Source of the DNA: Kiloniella laminariae
Lineage (GTDB): Bacteria > Pseudomonadota > Alphaproteobacteria > Kiloniellales > Kiloniellaceae
DNA length: 64,000 bases
Direction of reading: 5' to 3'
NCBI RefSeq assembly: GCF_027214005.1
Contig: NZ_JAPWGY010000003.1
Coordinates: 124,001-188,000, forward strand
Shown here: positions 1 to 9,957 of the stretch, piece by piece
How positions within the stretch are numbered: the first letter of the stretch is position 1
Layout of the letters: every line of letters starts with the position of its first letter
The notes under the pieces: model-generated
Told to the model about the DNA's origin: nothing
Database searches by the model: none
What the model saw: the letters and a program-made list of their open reading frames with translations, nothing else
Made by a program: the position numbers and the translations under genes

Positions 1-98
1 TCGGGAACGACCCAGCGCTGACCTGGCAAACCGTGACATAAACCCATCAAGCTCAAACGGGCTTCTTCGGGTAACGCAATCGCCGAAAATAGGCGCAT
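1..98 (-). CDS. thpR: RNA 2',3'-cyclic phosphodiesterase (ThpR/LigT family), 5' part only
   Basis: The first 32 codons of a minus-strand gene that runs off the left edge. The N-terminus starts MRLFSAIALPEEAR and continues to a LPGQRWVVP stretch, the typical opening of the 2H-phosphoesterase ThpR (older name 2'-5' RNA ligase): a first beta strand, the LPEE helix start and the RWV strand before the first HxT motif, which lies outside the window. A GGAGG sequence sits eight bases before the ATG at 98, so the start is well supported. The family opens 2',3'-cyclic phosphates on RNA ends. No catalytic motif is visible in this fragment. Confidence 0.8.
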   Translation of the reverse strand, partial: MRLFSAIALPEEARLSLMGLCHGLPGQRWVVP

Positions 99-221
99 AA
101 GGATGCCTCCTGTTAACAAACCACCCCAGACACTCGAACCTGCACGAAAACCTCTTACCATAGTCCTCAAAAACAGGCTTCAATGGCAAGGTAATTTCCA
201 GTCGTCAAAGCTCATACATCA

Positions 222-1262
222 CTATGGACAGGGAATCGTATGCCGACGTCCCAGAGCTTCTATTTCAGCAAGAACCTCATCCGAAAGTGTGATCTCTGCA
301 GAAGCTATATTTGTCTTTAATTGCGCCATCTTTGTGGCCCCGATAATCGGGGCCGTAACAAAAGGACGGCTCCGTACATAGGCAAGTGCCATCTGGGCTG
401 GATCAAGACGATATTTATCCGCCAGGGAAACATAATCTTGCACTGCAGCTTCTGCGCGTTGGCCCATATAGCGTTTGTTATCCGGGAACAGGGAAATTCT
501 GGCCCCTTCAGGACGTGCCCCACCAAGGTATTTTCCAGTCAGGACACCCGCAGCAAGCGGGGCATAAGCCAAAAGTCCTATATCCTCGCGAATGGCGATT
601 TCCGCCAATCCCACCTCAAAGCTGCGATTGAGAAAACTGTAGGGGTTCTGGATCGAAACCATGCGAGGGCCCTTGCCTTCACCCGCCAGTCTCAAGAACT
701 CCATTGTTCCCCAGGGCGTTTCATTGGAAATCCCGACATGACGGATTTTTCCGGCCTTCACCAGATCATCAAGCACGGCCAGGGTTTCTTCCGGCTGCGT
801 GATCATCTCTTCATTTCGATGGTCAAAACCAAGTTGGCCAAAGATATTTACATTCCGGTCGGGCCAATGCAGCTGATACAGATCGATATAGTCCGTTTTC
901 AAGCGCTTGAGGGAATTATCCAGCGCTGCTGTAATATGTTTGCGATTAAAGCGGGCAATTTCTCCCCGGATATAGGTCTGGGCCGGACTGGGCCCGGCAA
1001 CCTTGGATGCCAGCACAATCTGGTCCCGTTTTTTTCTATTCTGAAACCAGTTGCCGATGATCTCTTCTGTAGCTCCATAGGTTTCAGCCTTGGGCGGCAC
1101 AGCATAAATTTCAGCGGTATCAAAGAAATTGATCCCCTGATCCACAGCATAATCCATCTGTTCAAAGGCTTCAGCCTGACTGTTCTGTTCTCCCCAGGTC
1201 ATGGTTCCAAGACACAAGCAGCTCACTTTCAGGTCTGTACGGCCCAGCTTTCTGTAATCCAT
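222..1262 (-). CDS. tas: Aldo/keto reductase, Tas type
   Basis: A 346-residue NADPH-dependent aldo/keto reductase most like E. coli Tas. The (beta/alpha)8 fold motifs are in order: GTMTWGEQNS near residue 19, the Asp48/Tyr53 pair in FDTAEIY, Lys87 in ASKVAGP and His132 in LYQLHWP form the expected catalytic tetrad. The PPKAETYG loop and the IQNPYSFLNRSFE segment are characteristic of the Tas group. The open frame extends to a TTG at 1268, but the ATG at 1262 with AGGGA upstream is the better start. It follows the FIST gene by 27 bases and probably ends the same minus-strand operon. Its physiological substrate is unknown. Confidence 0.88.
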   Translation of the reverse strand: MDYRKLGRTDLKVSCLCLGTMTWGEQNSQAEAFEQMDYAVDQGINFFDTAEIYAVPPKAETYGATEEIIGNWFQNRKKRDQIVLASKVAGPSPAQTYIRGEIARFNRKHITAALDNSLKRLKTDYIDLYQLHWPDRNVNIFGQLGFDHRNEEMITQPEETLAVLDDLVKAGKIRHVGISNETPWGTMEFLRLAGEGKGPRMVSIQNPYSFLNRSFEVGLAEIAIREDIGLLAYAPLAAGVLTGKYLGGARPEGARISLFPDNKRYMGQRAEAAVQDYVSLADKYRLDPAQMALAYVRSRPFVTAPIIGATKMAQLKTNIASAEITLSDEVLAEIEALGRRHTIPCP

Positions 1263-1289
1263 GATCAAATTCCCTAAAGATTTCGCAAA

Positions 1290-2462
1290 TCAATAAAACA
1301 ATGTCAGTACACCGGTATAGCCATAAAGGCGATCGTGGGAGATCTCCCCGTTGGCATAGAACCCCACAAGCGGCATATCGCCAAATTCCTGGCGGATAAC
1401 ATTAAGTTCTTCCGAGTTGGGGCCAAACAATGCCTGTCCCCGCCCCAGACAGGAAAAATACAGCCCTGCTTTGGGCGAGCTTGGTAATCTTGCCCGCAAA
1501 TCATCCAGAAGCCGGTTAAGATCTTTACGCGCCGTGTCACTATCCCGCCGACAAAAGAAAATCGGCTGTCCGGGCTGCGTTTCTTCAGTAATCTCAAGAG
1601 AGCCATCACCTGTATCTATGCTCAATATGTTCCGGACCAGATAGTCTTCTGTCTCATTTCCCGCAATCGGGAAGCCAACAAAAATATACCCGCCGATCCG
1701 GCTCAGATCTCTGGAAAGCAGCTCCCCAATATCCTCCTTGAGAACATCAAGGGCAGGCCTGTTATCAATCGTAACGATCCTGCGCCCCTCTGAAACAGTC
1801 ACCATGCGCTGTTCCCCAATCGGGCTACAGCCTTGGGTCAGGCCAGTTATCGCAGGGGCATTGGCATTGAAAAGTACCCCTGAAACAGCGCTCTCGGCGA
1901 CATGGTCCGCCACCTGCAGCATTTCGGTACGCGAAGAGGTCAATCCGCCAACCAGATAGGTTTCAAGCCCTGCCGCAAGCGAAGAAAGCTGAAGTGGCAA
2001 GCTGTAATCCCGTGGATCTGCATGCACCACGCCCAGATAGGGCTTGTTCTCTGTAAGCCATTTTTCAACCCCGTCACCTGTGACCACCAGACGAACGCCT
2101 TCATCCATCTCGATCTGCCCGGCTTCGAAAACCTGGAAGCTGTCTGACGGGAAAGCCCCGATCAAGGCCACAAGAGCTGACTGGTCATAAACTTCACGCG
2201 AATCAATCCGCCCGAACTTGTCACCCGCAATTGAAGCCACTCCGATTCCGACAGTCCCGCACCAATGCTCTATTCCGGTTTTCTCTCGTAGATAGGTCAG
2301 GATACTGCCAAAATCGTCTGCATGGTTATCGGAAAGATAAATGAAGCCCAGATTACTTTCTTCAGGGATGTCCCCCAACCCGAGAAGCACTTCGTTACAG
2401 GCGCTGGACCATTGGGCTGTCTCGGAAAATCCGGCTTTAAACCGGGGAGGCGTTACAGTCAT
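1290..2462 (-). CDS. FIST-domain sensory protein
   Basis: A 390-residue protein with the FIST_N domain in about the first 200 residues and FIST_C after it. The C-terminal half shows family hallmarks: YFSCLGRGQALFG, then PLVGFYANGEI and YGYTGVLTLF at the end. FIST proteins are intracellular sensory modules proposed to bind small ligands such as amino acids. Here the domain stands alone, with no kinase, cyclase or methyl-accepting output fused to it. The ATG at 2462 overlaps the tesA stop as TGATG, so translation is probably coupled. The frame is also open three bases upstream at a TTG, which I reject in favour of the ATG. Confidence 0.82.
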   Translation of the reverse strand: MTVTPPRFKAGFSETAQWSSACNEVLLGLGDIPEESNLGFIYLSDNHADDFGSILTYLREKTGIEHWCGTVGIGVASIAGDKFGRIDSREVYDQSALVALIGAFPSDSFQVFEAGQIEMDEGVRLVVTGDGVEKWLTENKPYLGVVHADPRDYSLPLQLSSLAAGLETYLVGGLTSSRTEMLQVADHVAESAVSGVLFNANAPAITGLTQGCSPIGEQRMVTVSEGRRIVTIDNRPALDVLKEDIGELLSRDLSRIGGYIFVGFPIAGNETEDYLVRNILSIDTGDGSLEITEETQPGQPIFFCRRDSDTARKDLNRLLDDLRARLPSSPKAGLYFSCLGRGQALFGPNSEELNVIRQEFGDMPLVGFYANGEISHDRLYGYTGVLTLFY

Positions 2463-3112
2463 CAACTGCCTTTCTCTGCGGCGATCATACTTTCTATATA
2501 GGGCAGGATAGCTGCAACGATCTTGTCAACGCCAGCCCTGTTTGGATGAATCCCGTCTTTCTGATTCAGATCCCGCTCCATGGCAACACCCTCCAGAAAA
2601 AAGGGATAGAGTTCTACCCCTGTTTCCCTGGCCAGATCCGGATAGATACGGTCAAATTCCTCTACATATTCAGAACCAAGATTTCTCGGTGCCTGCATTC
2701 CAGCCAACAACACGCGTGCCCCGAATTGTTTCAATCCCACGAGTATTGTTCGAAGATTTTTTTTGGTTTCCGCGGGCTCAAGGCCACGTAAACCGTCATT
2801 GGCGCCGAGTTCGACTATCACCAGATCAGGCTCGTCCATTAAAGCCCACTCCAGCCTTGCCAGGCCGGAGGCAGAGGTATCACCAGAGTTCCCCCCATTA
2901 ATAACTTCTACACTATACCCGGCAGCATCCAGAACGGCCTGAAGGCGTTCAGGAAAAGTATCCCCCGCCTCAAGTCCATAACCATGCGTAAGGCTGTCGC
3001 CATAAGCGAGCAGCTTCAAAGGTGTATCTGCAATTGCAGGACGAAACCCTGCCGTTAGCAGAAGGGATGCCAGGAGGAAAAACAGGGAGAAAACTCGGGA
3101 GATTTTTTGCAT
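2462..3112 (-). CDS. tesA: Periplasmic SGNH esterase (TesA: arylesterase/lysophospholipase)
   Basis: A 216-residue secreted GDSL hydrolase. Residues 1-30 form a signal peptide with a long Leu/Phe core. The SGNH blocks follow: Ser40 in AYGDSLTHGYG (nucleophile), the block II Gly in NGGNSGDT, the block III Asn in ELGANDGLRG, and Asp/His in DGIHPNRAG near the C-terminus. This matches E. coli TesA in length and order. It is divergent from the ABC pair ybbA-ybbP, the arrangement commonly seen for these genes, and overlaps the following FIST gene. The ATG at 3112 is preferred over an in-frame TTG at 3118; the ribosome-binding site is weak. Confidence 0.9.
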   Translation of the reverse strand: MQKISRVFSLFFLLASLLLTAGFRPAIADTPLKLLAYGDSLTHGYGLEAGDTFPERLQAVLDAAGYSVEVINGGNSGDTSASGLARLEWALMDEPDLVIVELGANDGLRGLEPAETKKNLRTILVGLKQFGARVLLAGMQAPRNLGSEYVEEFDRIYPDLARETGVELYPFFLEGVAMERDLNQKDGIHPNRAGVDKIVAAILPYIESMIAAEKGS

Positions 3113-3285
3113 CTTCAATAGGATCAGCCAATAATAATGAAATAACGGTAAATGAGACTCTACACTGAGAAATAGGGTTTGTCAGAAGCAGGAACAAGTC
3201 TGAAGCAATTGAATTCCCTCTGCCATGACCCCATATAGCCTCCAGTCAAAGGTTTTCCCGCACTGCTTTGGAAAGATACTGCTCT

Positions 3286-4056
3286 ATGCCACACACTTCT
3301 TCCGCGCTTGTTTCTCTTTCCGATTTACATCTTACCCTCAAATCCCAAGCGGGATCGGTTGATATTCTCAAAGGCATAGATCTGGAAATTAACGCCGGAG
3401 ATACCGTTTCGGTTGTCGGTCCCTCCGGCGCGGGAAAGTCGTCGATGATGATGCTTATGGCCGGACTGGAGGCTGCAACATCAGGCCGAGTGACCATAGA
3501 CGGTAAGGATCTCGGCGCCATGGACGAGGATGCCTTGGCCCGCTTCCGGCGCGACGGAATTGGTATTGTTTTTCAGGATTTCCATTTGATCCCCACGATG
3601 ACCGCCTTGGAAAACGTTGCGGTCTCGCTTGAATTTGCCCGGAAACCTGATGCCCTTGCCCGGGCTCGCGCCCGTCTCGAATCTGTTGGACTGGGTCACC
3701 GCCTTGATCACTTTCCCGGACAACTTTCCGGCGGGGAGCAACAGCGTGTTGCCCTCGCCCGCGCTTTTGCTGCCGAGCCCAAACTTCTGCTAGCCGATGA
3801 ACCAACAGGCAATCTTGATAGTGCCACAGGTGATATTATTATCGACCTGCTGTTCAGCCTGCAGAAGGATCATGGCACCACACTGGTTCTGATCACGCAC
3901 GATCCCAGACTGGCCAAACGCTGCAACCGAACCGTCGTTTTGAAAGATGGTCTGTTGAGCGAGCAACATTCCCCTACAGAGAAATCGGAAAACGTGTCTC
4001 CAGCTTCCGGGACGGGTCCTCGTGTGGCCTCCGCAAATGCAAAAGGCCACGCCTGA
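3286..4056 (+). CDS. ybbA: ABC transporter ATPase, LolD/MacB-like (YbbA)
   Basis: A 256-residue ABC ATPase of the LolD/MacB (3.A.1.122) group. Visible motifs are Walker [10 protein letters not shown], the Q-loop in IVFQDFHL, the signature [14 protein letters not shown], Walker [13 protein letters not shown] and the switch His in LITHD. A 30-residue Ser/Pro-rich tail follows the ATPase fold. The ATG at 3286 has GGAAAG upstream and is preferred over an in-frame TTG at 3268. The stop overlaps the start of the permease gene as TGATG, so the two products almost certainly form one complex. By homology it moves something out of or across the inner membrane; the cargo is not established. Confidence 0.9.
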   Translation: MPHTSSALVSLSDLHLTLKSQAGSVDILKGIDLEINAGDTVSVVGPSGAGKSSMMMLMAGLEAATSGRVTIDGKDLGAMDEDALARFRRDGIGIVFQDFHLIPTMTALENVAVSLEFARKPDALARARARLESVGLGHRLDHFPGQLSGGEQQRVALARAFAAEPKLLLADEPTGNLDSATGDIIIDLLFSLQKDHGTTLVLITHDPRLAKRCNRTVVLKDGLLSEQHSPTEKSENVSPASGTGPRVASANAKGHA

Positions 4057-6590
4057 TGCGCCATTCTTTACCCTTCTCCCTTGCCATGACCTTTGCCCTG
4101 CGTGAATTACGCGGGGGAATTAAAGGTTTCAGAATCTTCCTGGGTTGCCTCTTTCTCGGCGTCAGTGCGATTGCGGCAGTCGGTTCGATTTCCGCTTCGA
4201 TTGAACAGGGGCTGCGCAACGATGGCCGTAATCTTCTTGGGGGTGATATCGCGCTAAACCTCGTGCATCAGCAGGCCACTCCTGAACAGATAAACTGGCT
4301 TGGCGACAGGGGAAAAGTCTCTCTGGTACGGGAAATGCGTGCTATGGGACGTCAGGACCAACCCAGTGGCAAGCGCACGCTTATCGAACTTCGTGCTGTT
4401 GATAATGTCTATCCGCTTTATGGAGACATTGTACTGGACCCTGCGGCCCCTCTTCAGGATGTGCTGGAGATGAAAGACGGGCAGTGGGGAGCCGTTGTAG
4501 CTCCTAACCTGCTACGCAAGCTGGATCTGAATATCGGCGATATCATTGTCGTCGGAGATACCCGTTATGTTGTTCGTGGCGCTCTGATCAAGGAGCCCGA
4601 TCTTTCAACCCGTGCTTTCACCTATGGCCCGACAGTGATGGTTTCCGGTGACAGCCTGGAGAGCACCGGACTGATACAGCCAGGCAGCATGGTCCGATAC
4701 GACTATCGGTTGGCCCTGCCTCTGTCCACAGATCTTGCGCAGTTCCAGAACCAGCTTGGCACCAGCTTCCCCGATGCGGGTTGGCGGGTACGCAGTTCGG
4801 AACAGGCCGCCCCAAGAATCAGCCAGTTCATTGATATCCTTGGCATGTATTTAACTCTGATCGGCCTCGCGACGCTGCTGGTCGGCGGCGTTGGTGTAGC
4901 CAATGCTGTCAAAAGTTTTATGGACAGCAAGGTCGCCATTATAGCCACATTCAAATGCCTCGGTGCTTCTTCAAGTCTGATTTTTCAGATCTACCTCGCC
5001 CAGATCCTTTTTCTCACGCTTGCTGGAACGCTTGCAGGCCTGCTTGCAGGGGCTGCGGCACCTTATTTCGCCGCTTCTTTTGCCGGGGATATTCTCGGTT
5101 GGGACATTGCCGCTGGCCTCTACCCGGAACCTTTGCTTCTCGCCGCTGCTTTCGGTTTCTTGACAGCCCTGACCTTTTCACTCTGGTCTCTTTCCCGGGC
5201 CGGGAAAACATCTCCTGCGCGTCTGTTCCAGGATCTGACGTCACCGATTACGGGACGTCCCACACCCCGGGCACTTTGTGTTCTGGCGCTGAGTTCTGCC
5301 TTGCTGGCACTGACAGCTGTCGCCTTTTCCAGCAACCCCAAAATTGCCGGATTTTTCATCACCGGCGCTATTGCCACCTTTATGATCTATCATTTCGTCG
5401 GTTGGGTGGTAACCAGGTTAACCCGTGCTCTGCCCCGGGCAAGCCATCCTGCCCTGCGTACAGCCATTGCCAACTTGCATCGCCCGGGCGCTCCGACATC
5501 CAGCGTGATCCTCTCCATGGGGCTCGGGCTGACTGTGCTGGTGATTGTCGCCCTGCTTGAAGGAAATGTGAGCCGGGCTGTAACCCAGAGCCTGCCTGAA
5601 GAAGCCCCCGGATTTTATTTTATCGATATCCAGCCGGAACAGGTCGAAGACTTTGAGAAACTGGTGCTGGCGACGGATGGCGTCAGTGAACTCCACCGCG
5701 TACCGATGATGCGTGGACGAATCACTGCTGTTAAAGGCACCTCTCCTGATGAGCTTGAGATACCAAGCGAAATCAAATGGGTTTTCCGCAGTGACCGGGG
5801 ACTGACCTGGTCAGCAGAAATGCCGGAAAATACAAAAATTGTCGCCGGGGACTGGTGGCCTGAAGATTATAATGGCAAACCGCTTGTATCCCTTGATGAA
5901 CAGGTTGCCAAAGGCCTCAACCTGTCGCTTGGGGACAGTCTGACCATCAACCTGCTCGGACGTCCCATCGAAGTGGAAATCGCCAACCTGCGCAAGATCG
6001 ACTGGGGCGGTCTTGAGATCAACTTTGTCATGGTATTCTCTCCTGGCCTGATGTCCCGCGCTCCACAAACCCATATTGCCACGGTCAAGGCCGCACCGGA
6101 AATAGAAGACGCGCTTGAGATTGCTGTCACAGATCGTTTTGCCAATGTCTCTTCCATTCGGGTCAAGGAAGCCCTGCAAGCTGCAACAGAACTGCTGGGC
6201 CATGTCGCCCTGGCACTGAGTGTCATCGCCACGGTTGCCCTGCTCGCTGGTACACTGGTTCTCGGTGGAGCCGTTGCTGCAGGTCACCAGCGCCGGGTCT
6301 ACGATGCCGTGGTCCTGAAGGTTCTCGGAGCAAGCAGACGTGCGCTCACCCTGACTTTTTTCCTCGAATTTGGACTATTGGGCATAATCTCGGCTTCTGT
6401 GGCCGTTGTCATCGGCTCTATCGCCTCCTGGGCAATTACGGTCTACATTCTGCGGCTGGAGTTCTCTCTTCTCAGTGAAGTAATGATCCTGACACCCCTG
6501 ATTGCCCTTGTTGCAACGTTGTTGTGTGGATACATCGGTACCTGGAGTGCCCTGCGCCAGCGCCCGGCTCCGCTTTTGCGAAATCAGTAA
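4056..6590 (+). CDS. ybbP: FtsX-family ABC permease (YbbP)
   Basis: An 844-residue inner-membrane permease with two FtsX-like halves. The N-terminal membrane segment is near residues 25-45 (FRIFLGCLFLGVSAIAAVGS) and is followed by a large periplasmic MacB_PCD-like region. A first block of membrane helices spans about residues 260-470, then comes a second periplasmic domain and a final FtsX block of helices from about 715 to the end. The length fits the YbbP family (about 800 residues). Translation is coupled to ybbA through TGATG. Position next to tesA matches other proteobacteria. Substrate remains unknown. Confidence 0.9.
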   Translation: MRHSLPFSLAMTFALRELRGGIKGFRIFLGCLFLGVSAIAAVGSISASIEQGLRNDGRNLLGGDIALNLVHQQATPEQINWLGDRGKVSLVREMRAMGRQDQPSGKRTLIELRAVDNVYPLYGDIVLDPAAPLQDVLEMKDGQWGAVVAPNLLRKLDLNIGDIIVVGDTRYVVRGALIKEPDLSTRAFTYGPTVMVSGDSLESTGLIQPGSMVRYDYRLALPLSTDLAQFQNQLGTSFPDAGWRVRSSEQAAPRISQFIDILGMYLTLIGLATLLVGGVGVANAVKSFMDSKVAIIATFKCLGASSSLIFQIYLAQILFLTLAGTLAGLLAGAAAPYFAASFAGDILGWDIAAGLYPEPLLLAAAFGFLTALTFSLWSLSRAGKTSPARLFQDLTSPITGRPTPRALCVLALSSALLALTAVAFSSNPKIAGFFITGAIATFMIYHFVGWVVTRLTRALPRASHPALRTAIANLHRPGAPTSSVILSMGLGLTVLVIVALLEGNVSRAVTQSLPEEAPGFYFIDIQPEQVEDFEKLVLATDGVSELHRVPMMRGRITAVKGTSPDELEIPSEIKWVFRSDRGLTWSAEMPENTKIVAGDWWPEDYNGKPLVSLDEQVAKGLNLSLGDSLTINLLGRPIEVEIANLRKIDWGGLEINFVMVFSPGLMSRAPQTHIATVKAAPEIEDALEIAVTDRFANVSSIRVKEALQAATELLGHVALALSVIATVALLAGTLVLGGAVAAGHQRRVYDAVVLKVLGASRRALTLTFFLEFGLLGIISASVAVVIGSIASWAITVYILRLEFSLLSEVMILTPLIALVATLLCGYIGTWSALRQRPAPLLRNQ

Positions 6591-6703
6591 ATCATCCCTC
6601 AACCAGCGGGTTATTAAAAAAAATCATCGCTTTGTTATTGATTCTTTTTACAGGACGTCCAATATTAGAGGCAGTTTAACAGGTTTTTGAAACGAGGTTT
6701 CTC

Positions 6704-7420
6704 ATGATCGACCGTCCCGCACATCGTAGTGTAGGTTATGGCCAGGCTTCAGCAGCGGATATTGATGAAGGCCTGCGCGCCTATATGCTCGGTGTCTACA
6801 ACTATATGGCCATCGCCCTCGGGATTACCGGGTTTGTTGCCTTTGGTGTATCACAGAGCCCCGAACTTCTCATGGCCATCTTCGGTACACCCTTGAAATG
6901 GGTGGTAATGCTGGCTCCACTGGGAATGGTGTTTTTCCTCAGTGCCCGTATCCATGCCCTTCAAGCCTCAACCGCCCAGATGCTGTTCTGGGTTTTTGCC
7001 GTTCTGATGGGATTGTCACTCTCAACTGTCTTCATCGCCTATACAGATGAATCAGTTGCCAGAGTATTCTTCATCACAGCTGCTTCCTTTGCTGGTCTGA
7101 GTCTGATTGGTTATACAACCAAAAAAGATCTCTCCGCGATGGGAGCCTTTTTGATTGTTGGTTTGTTTGGCCTGATTATTGCCAGTATCGTAAACATTTT
7201 CATGGCGTCTTCTGGTCTTGAGTTTGTAATTTCAGTTGCAGGTGTGCTGATCTTTGCAGGTCTGACTGCTTACGATACTCAAAAAATCAAACTGATGTAT
7301 CTGGAAAGTGACAGCTCGGAAATTGCCCAGAAAAAATCCATCATGGGGGCTCTGACCCTCTATCTGGACTTCATCAACCTCTTCCTCATGCTGCTACGCC
7401 TTCTTGGCAACCGCGAATGA
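6704..7420 (+). CDS. Bax inhibitor-1/YccA-family membrane protein
   Basis: A 238-residue integral membrane protein with about seven hydrophobic helices after a short soluble N-terminus. The family pattern is clear: an N-terminal RAYMLGVYNYMA helix, the FAGLTAYDTQKIK motif near residue 187 and the ending LTLYLDFINLFL. These are the conserved Asp-containing helices of the TMBIM/BI-1 proton-sensitive channel or regulator family. It is a single-gene unit followed by a strong terminator at 7441. Bacterial members are linked to FtsH/HflKC (YccA) or calcium leak (YetJ); which applies here is not visible. Confidence 0.9.
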   Translation: MIDRPAHRSVGYGQASAADIDEGLRAYMLGVYNYMAIALGITGFVAFGVSQSPELLMAIFGTPLKWVVMLAPLGMVFFLSARIHALQASTAQMLFWVFAVLMGLSLSTVFIAYTDESVARVFFITAASFAGLSLIGYTTKKDLSAMGAFLIVGLFGLIIASIVNIFMASSGLEFVISVAGVLIFAGLTAYDTQKIKLMYLESDSSEIAQKKSIMGALTLYLDFINLFLMLLRLLGNRE

Positions 7421-7440
7421 TCCAGAGTTGATACAAAATA

Positions 7441-7472
7441 AAAAACCGGCTGTTTCTTCAGCCGGTTTTTTT
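7441..7472. terminator. Bidirectional intrinsic terminator
   Basis: A 12-bp stem (AAAAACCGGCTG with its complement) closes a six-base loop and is followed by T residues, with A residues on the other side. It lies between the convergent BI-1 gene and the HPt gene and could stop transcription from both. Confidence 0.85.
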
Positions 7473-7502
7473 ATGCTCACAGCAGAGGGTATGACACTTT
7501 AA

Positions 7503-7907
7503 TCAAGAAATGGCGTCATCCACTTTTTCCTGAAGTGAAGCGGCAACTTTCTGTAAAATCTCGGGGCCTTCCCCTCTGATATCGTTCGCAATAATCGTTT
7601 TCATGGCTGTCAGATGCGCTTCATAAAGCTGCACCACTCCCGGATTTACGCCAGACTGTTTCGCCTGAAATTTTACCAGGGCATGAAAGCTCTCGCCAAT
7701 CCGGGTCATGAGCGGGAAACCAAAACTTGTTCCCTGCCCTTTTACATTGTGAAGCGTTCCGCGCGCCTCAGCAAACGCCTGGGCAGCGTTATCACCCTCT
7801 GATTCCTTGATACGGGACAGTAATGCTCCCAGACTATCAAGATCGGCCTCAACACCTTCCCTGTACAAGGCATTGAGTTCCGCTTCGGTAAGAGGCTTCT
7901 GACTCAA
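7503..7907 (-). CDS. Stand-alone HPt (histidine phosphotransfer) protein
   Basis: A 134-residue, all-helical protein without signal peptide or membrane segment. The HPt signature is LHNVKGQGTSFGFP, giving His53 as the phospho-acceptor and Lys56, with the Gly-Phe stretch on the next helix turn. No kinase or receiver domain is attached or adjacent, so its partners must be encoded elsewhere. A clear paralogue is present at 54559-55029, sharing the H-x-x-K-G-Q core, the FPL-T-G segment and an EAH-x2-AM-x-I-I segment. It is divergent from recQ. I infer a role in a branched phosphorelay; the target is unknown. Confidence 0.8.
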   Translation of the reverse strand: MSQKPLTEAELNALYREGVEADLDSLGALLSRIKESEGDNAAQAFAEARGTLHNVKGQGTSFGFPLMTRIGESFHALVKFQAKQSGVNPGVVQLYEAHLTAMKTIIANDIRGEGPEILQKVAASLQEKVDDAIS

Positions 7908-8078
7908 TTACTCTGTCCCCGTTGATCTCATCTTCTGTAAAAGCTAACCGTTAAACACAAACCGGAAAAGGCAAAAAAACAAACTTGCAAAACCGCCTTT
8001 CCAATTTTCGAACAATAGCGCATTTCTCTTAACAAAGCCTTTTGACCGACTACGGCAGACTTGTCTATAAGCCTAGAC

Positions 8079-9920
8079 ATGGATGCCCTTATCTCTCCCC
8101 TACCGTCTCATCGGGAAACACTGCGCCGGGTTTTTGGCTATGACAGTTTTCGCGGTGATCAGGAAGAAATCATCAGCCACGTGATTGATGGCGGGGATGC
8201 CCTTGTTCTCATGCCAACTGGTGGTGGGAAATCTCTTTGTTACCAAATTCCAGCGTTATGTCGCAGCGGGGTAGCTGTTGTTGTTTCCCCCCTCATTGCC
8301 CTGATGCAGGATCAGGTAACGGCTCTGCAGCAGCTGGGGGTAAAAGCGGATGCCCTGAACTCTTCCCAGTCGTACCCTGATATCCTTGCCACCGAACGGG
8401 CAATGCGTTCGGGAGAGCTGGATATCGTTTATGTCGCACCCGAAAAACTCCTGACCGACGGGTTCCTCAATCTGCTCGAACAATGTGAAATCTCGCTCTT
8501 CGCCATTGATGAGGCCCATTGCGTTTCCCAGTGGGGCCACGATTTCAGACCGGAATACCTGCAACTCAACCTTTTGAAACAGCGATTCCCCTGGGTTCCC
8601 CGCATCGCCTTGACGGCGACAGCAGATGGCCCGACCCGGCAGGATATCTCGCAACGACTGGGACTGGGGGAGGCAAAGGCTTTTGTCGCCGGTTTTGATC
8701 GACCGAACATCCGCTATCGGGTCGGCCTTAAGGCTGCCCCCAAAAAACAGCTCACAGACCTTCTGGAACGCGAACATGCCGGACAATCGGGGATTGTCTA
8801 TTGCATGTCGCGAAACAAGGTGGAGGAAATCGCCGACACGCTCTGCGGTAAAGGCTTCAACGCCCTGCCCTACCACGCCGGGCTGCACAAGGATGTCCGG
8901 GCAAAAAATCAGGACCGCTTTCTCAAGGAAGATGCTGTCATCATGGTGGCAACTGTCGCCTTTGGTATGGGCATCGATAAACCGGACGTCCGCTTTGTTG
9001 TCCACCTGGACCTGCCCAAAAGTCTGGAAGCCTACTATCAGGAAACCGGACGTGGGGGACGAGATGGTCTGCCCGCAGAAGCCTGGATGATCTACAGCAT
9101 GAATGATGTGGCACGGCTCTATCAGATGGCCGCCCAATCAGATGCCCCGGAAGCACAAAAACGGATTGAAAACCGCAAGCTCGAAGCCTTGCTCGGTTTT
9201 TGCGAAACAACCCGCTGTCGTCGTCAGGTTCTCCTGGAGTACTTTGGCGATACGCCTGCAGGGCCTTGTGGCAACTGTGATACCTGCCTTGATCCGGTTG
9301 AAAGTTTTGATGGTACCGAAGCGGCACAAAAAGCCCTCTCCTCGGTTTACCGAACCGGTCAGGTCTTTGGTTCTGCCCATGTGATTGATGTTCTGCTGGG
9401 GGCCAAAACCGAGCGGATCGAAAAACTGGGTCACGACAAACTCAGCACCTTTGGTATTGGCGTCGATTATACCAAGCAGGAATGGCGTTCGATCTTTCGC
9501 CAGCTCGTGGCTCTGGGCCTTCTGAAAGTCGATATGGAGGGGCATGGCTCTTTCCTGCTCGGCCCGCATTGCCGCCCGGTTCTGCGCGGCGAACAAACAG
9601 TTCAGCTGCGTCGGGATCCGCAAAAGAAAACCCGAGCAAGCCTCAGGGAGCATTATAAGAAATCCTTTGGTCCTGCCACAACGATTGATAATCCGGCCGA
9701 TGAAGCTTTGTTTCAGTCGCTGCGGGCGCGCCGCCTGGAACTGGCCAAGGATCAGGGCGTCCCGCCCTATGTTATCTTCAACGACAAGACCCTGCTGGAA
9801 ATGGTGATGGCCCGGCCCCAGGACATGGAAGATATGGCCGAGATTGCCGGGGTTGGAAAACGCAAGCTTGAACGTTACGCAAGCCTCTTTCTTGAGGTCA
9901 TAAACGAAAACAGGGCCTGA
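8079..9920 (+). CDS. recQ: ATP-dependent DNA helicase RecQ
   Basis: A 613-residue superfamily 2 helicase of full RecQ architecture. Motif I is [10 protein letters not shown], motif II DEAH with the RecQ aromatic loop [14 protein letters not shown], and motif [12 protein letters not shown]. The zinc-binding region follows (CETTRCRR then CGNCDTC), then the winged-helix RQC and a C-terminal HRDC domain ending in [13 protein letters not shown]. Start choice is uncertain: neither the ATG at 8079 nor the in-frame TTG at 8061 has a good ribosome-binding site, but the ATG fits family length. The stop codon lies inside the terminator stem at 9907. It acts in recombination and replication fork repair. 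Confidence 0.95.
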   Translation: MDALISPLPSHRETLRRVFGYDSFRGDQEEIISHVIDGGDALVLMPTGGGKSLCYQIPALCRSGVAVVVSPLIALMQDQVTALQQLGVKADALNSSQSYPDILATERAMRSGELDIVYVAPEKLLTDGFLNLLEQCEISLFAIDEAHCVSQWGHDFRPEYLQLNLLKQRFPWVPRIALTATADGPTRQDISQRLGLGEAKAFVAGFDRPNIRYRVGLKAAPKKQLTDLLEREHAGQSGIVYCMSRNKVEEIADTLCGKGFNALPYHAGLHKDVRAKNQDRFLKEDAVIMVATVAFGMGIDKPDVRFVVHLDLPKSLEAYYQETGRGGRDGLPAEAWMIYSMNDVARLYQMAAQSDAPEAQKRIENRKLEALLGFCETTRCRRQVLLEYFGDTPAGPCGNCDTCLDPVESFDGTEAAQKALSSVYRTGQVFGSAHVIDVLLGAKTERIEKLGHDKLSTFGIGVDYTKQEWRSIFRQLVALGLLKVDMEGHGSFLLGPHCRPVLRGEQTVQLRRDPQKKTRASLREHYKKSFGPATTIDNPADEALFQSLRARRLELAKDQGVPPYVIFNDKTLLEMVMARPQDMEDMAEIAGVGKRKLERYASLFLEVINENRA

Positions 9921-9941
9921 AGTAACTTCAAGCCCTGTTTT
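9907..9941. terminator. Bidirectional terminator between recQ and the MFS gene
   Basis: AAAACAGGGC pairs with GCCCTGTTTT, and an inner GAAG/CTTC extends the stem around a three-base loop with one mismatch. A and T runs flank it on the two strands. The recQ TGA (9918-9920) is inside the stem. The convergent arrangement suggests use in both directions. Confidence 0.8.
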
Positions 9942-9957
9942 CTATTCAACTATCCCA

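Noticed and set aside
321-1277. Long open frame antisense to the aldo/keto reductase gene
   Set aside because: It mirrors a strong Tas-family gene, has Cys/His-rich unstructured sequence and no recognisable domain; a shadow of the real gene.
8256-9137. Long open frame antisense to recQ
   Set aside because: recQ motifs on the plus strand are complete across this span; the antisense translation shows no family features.
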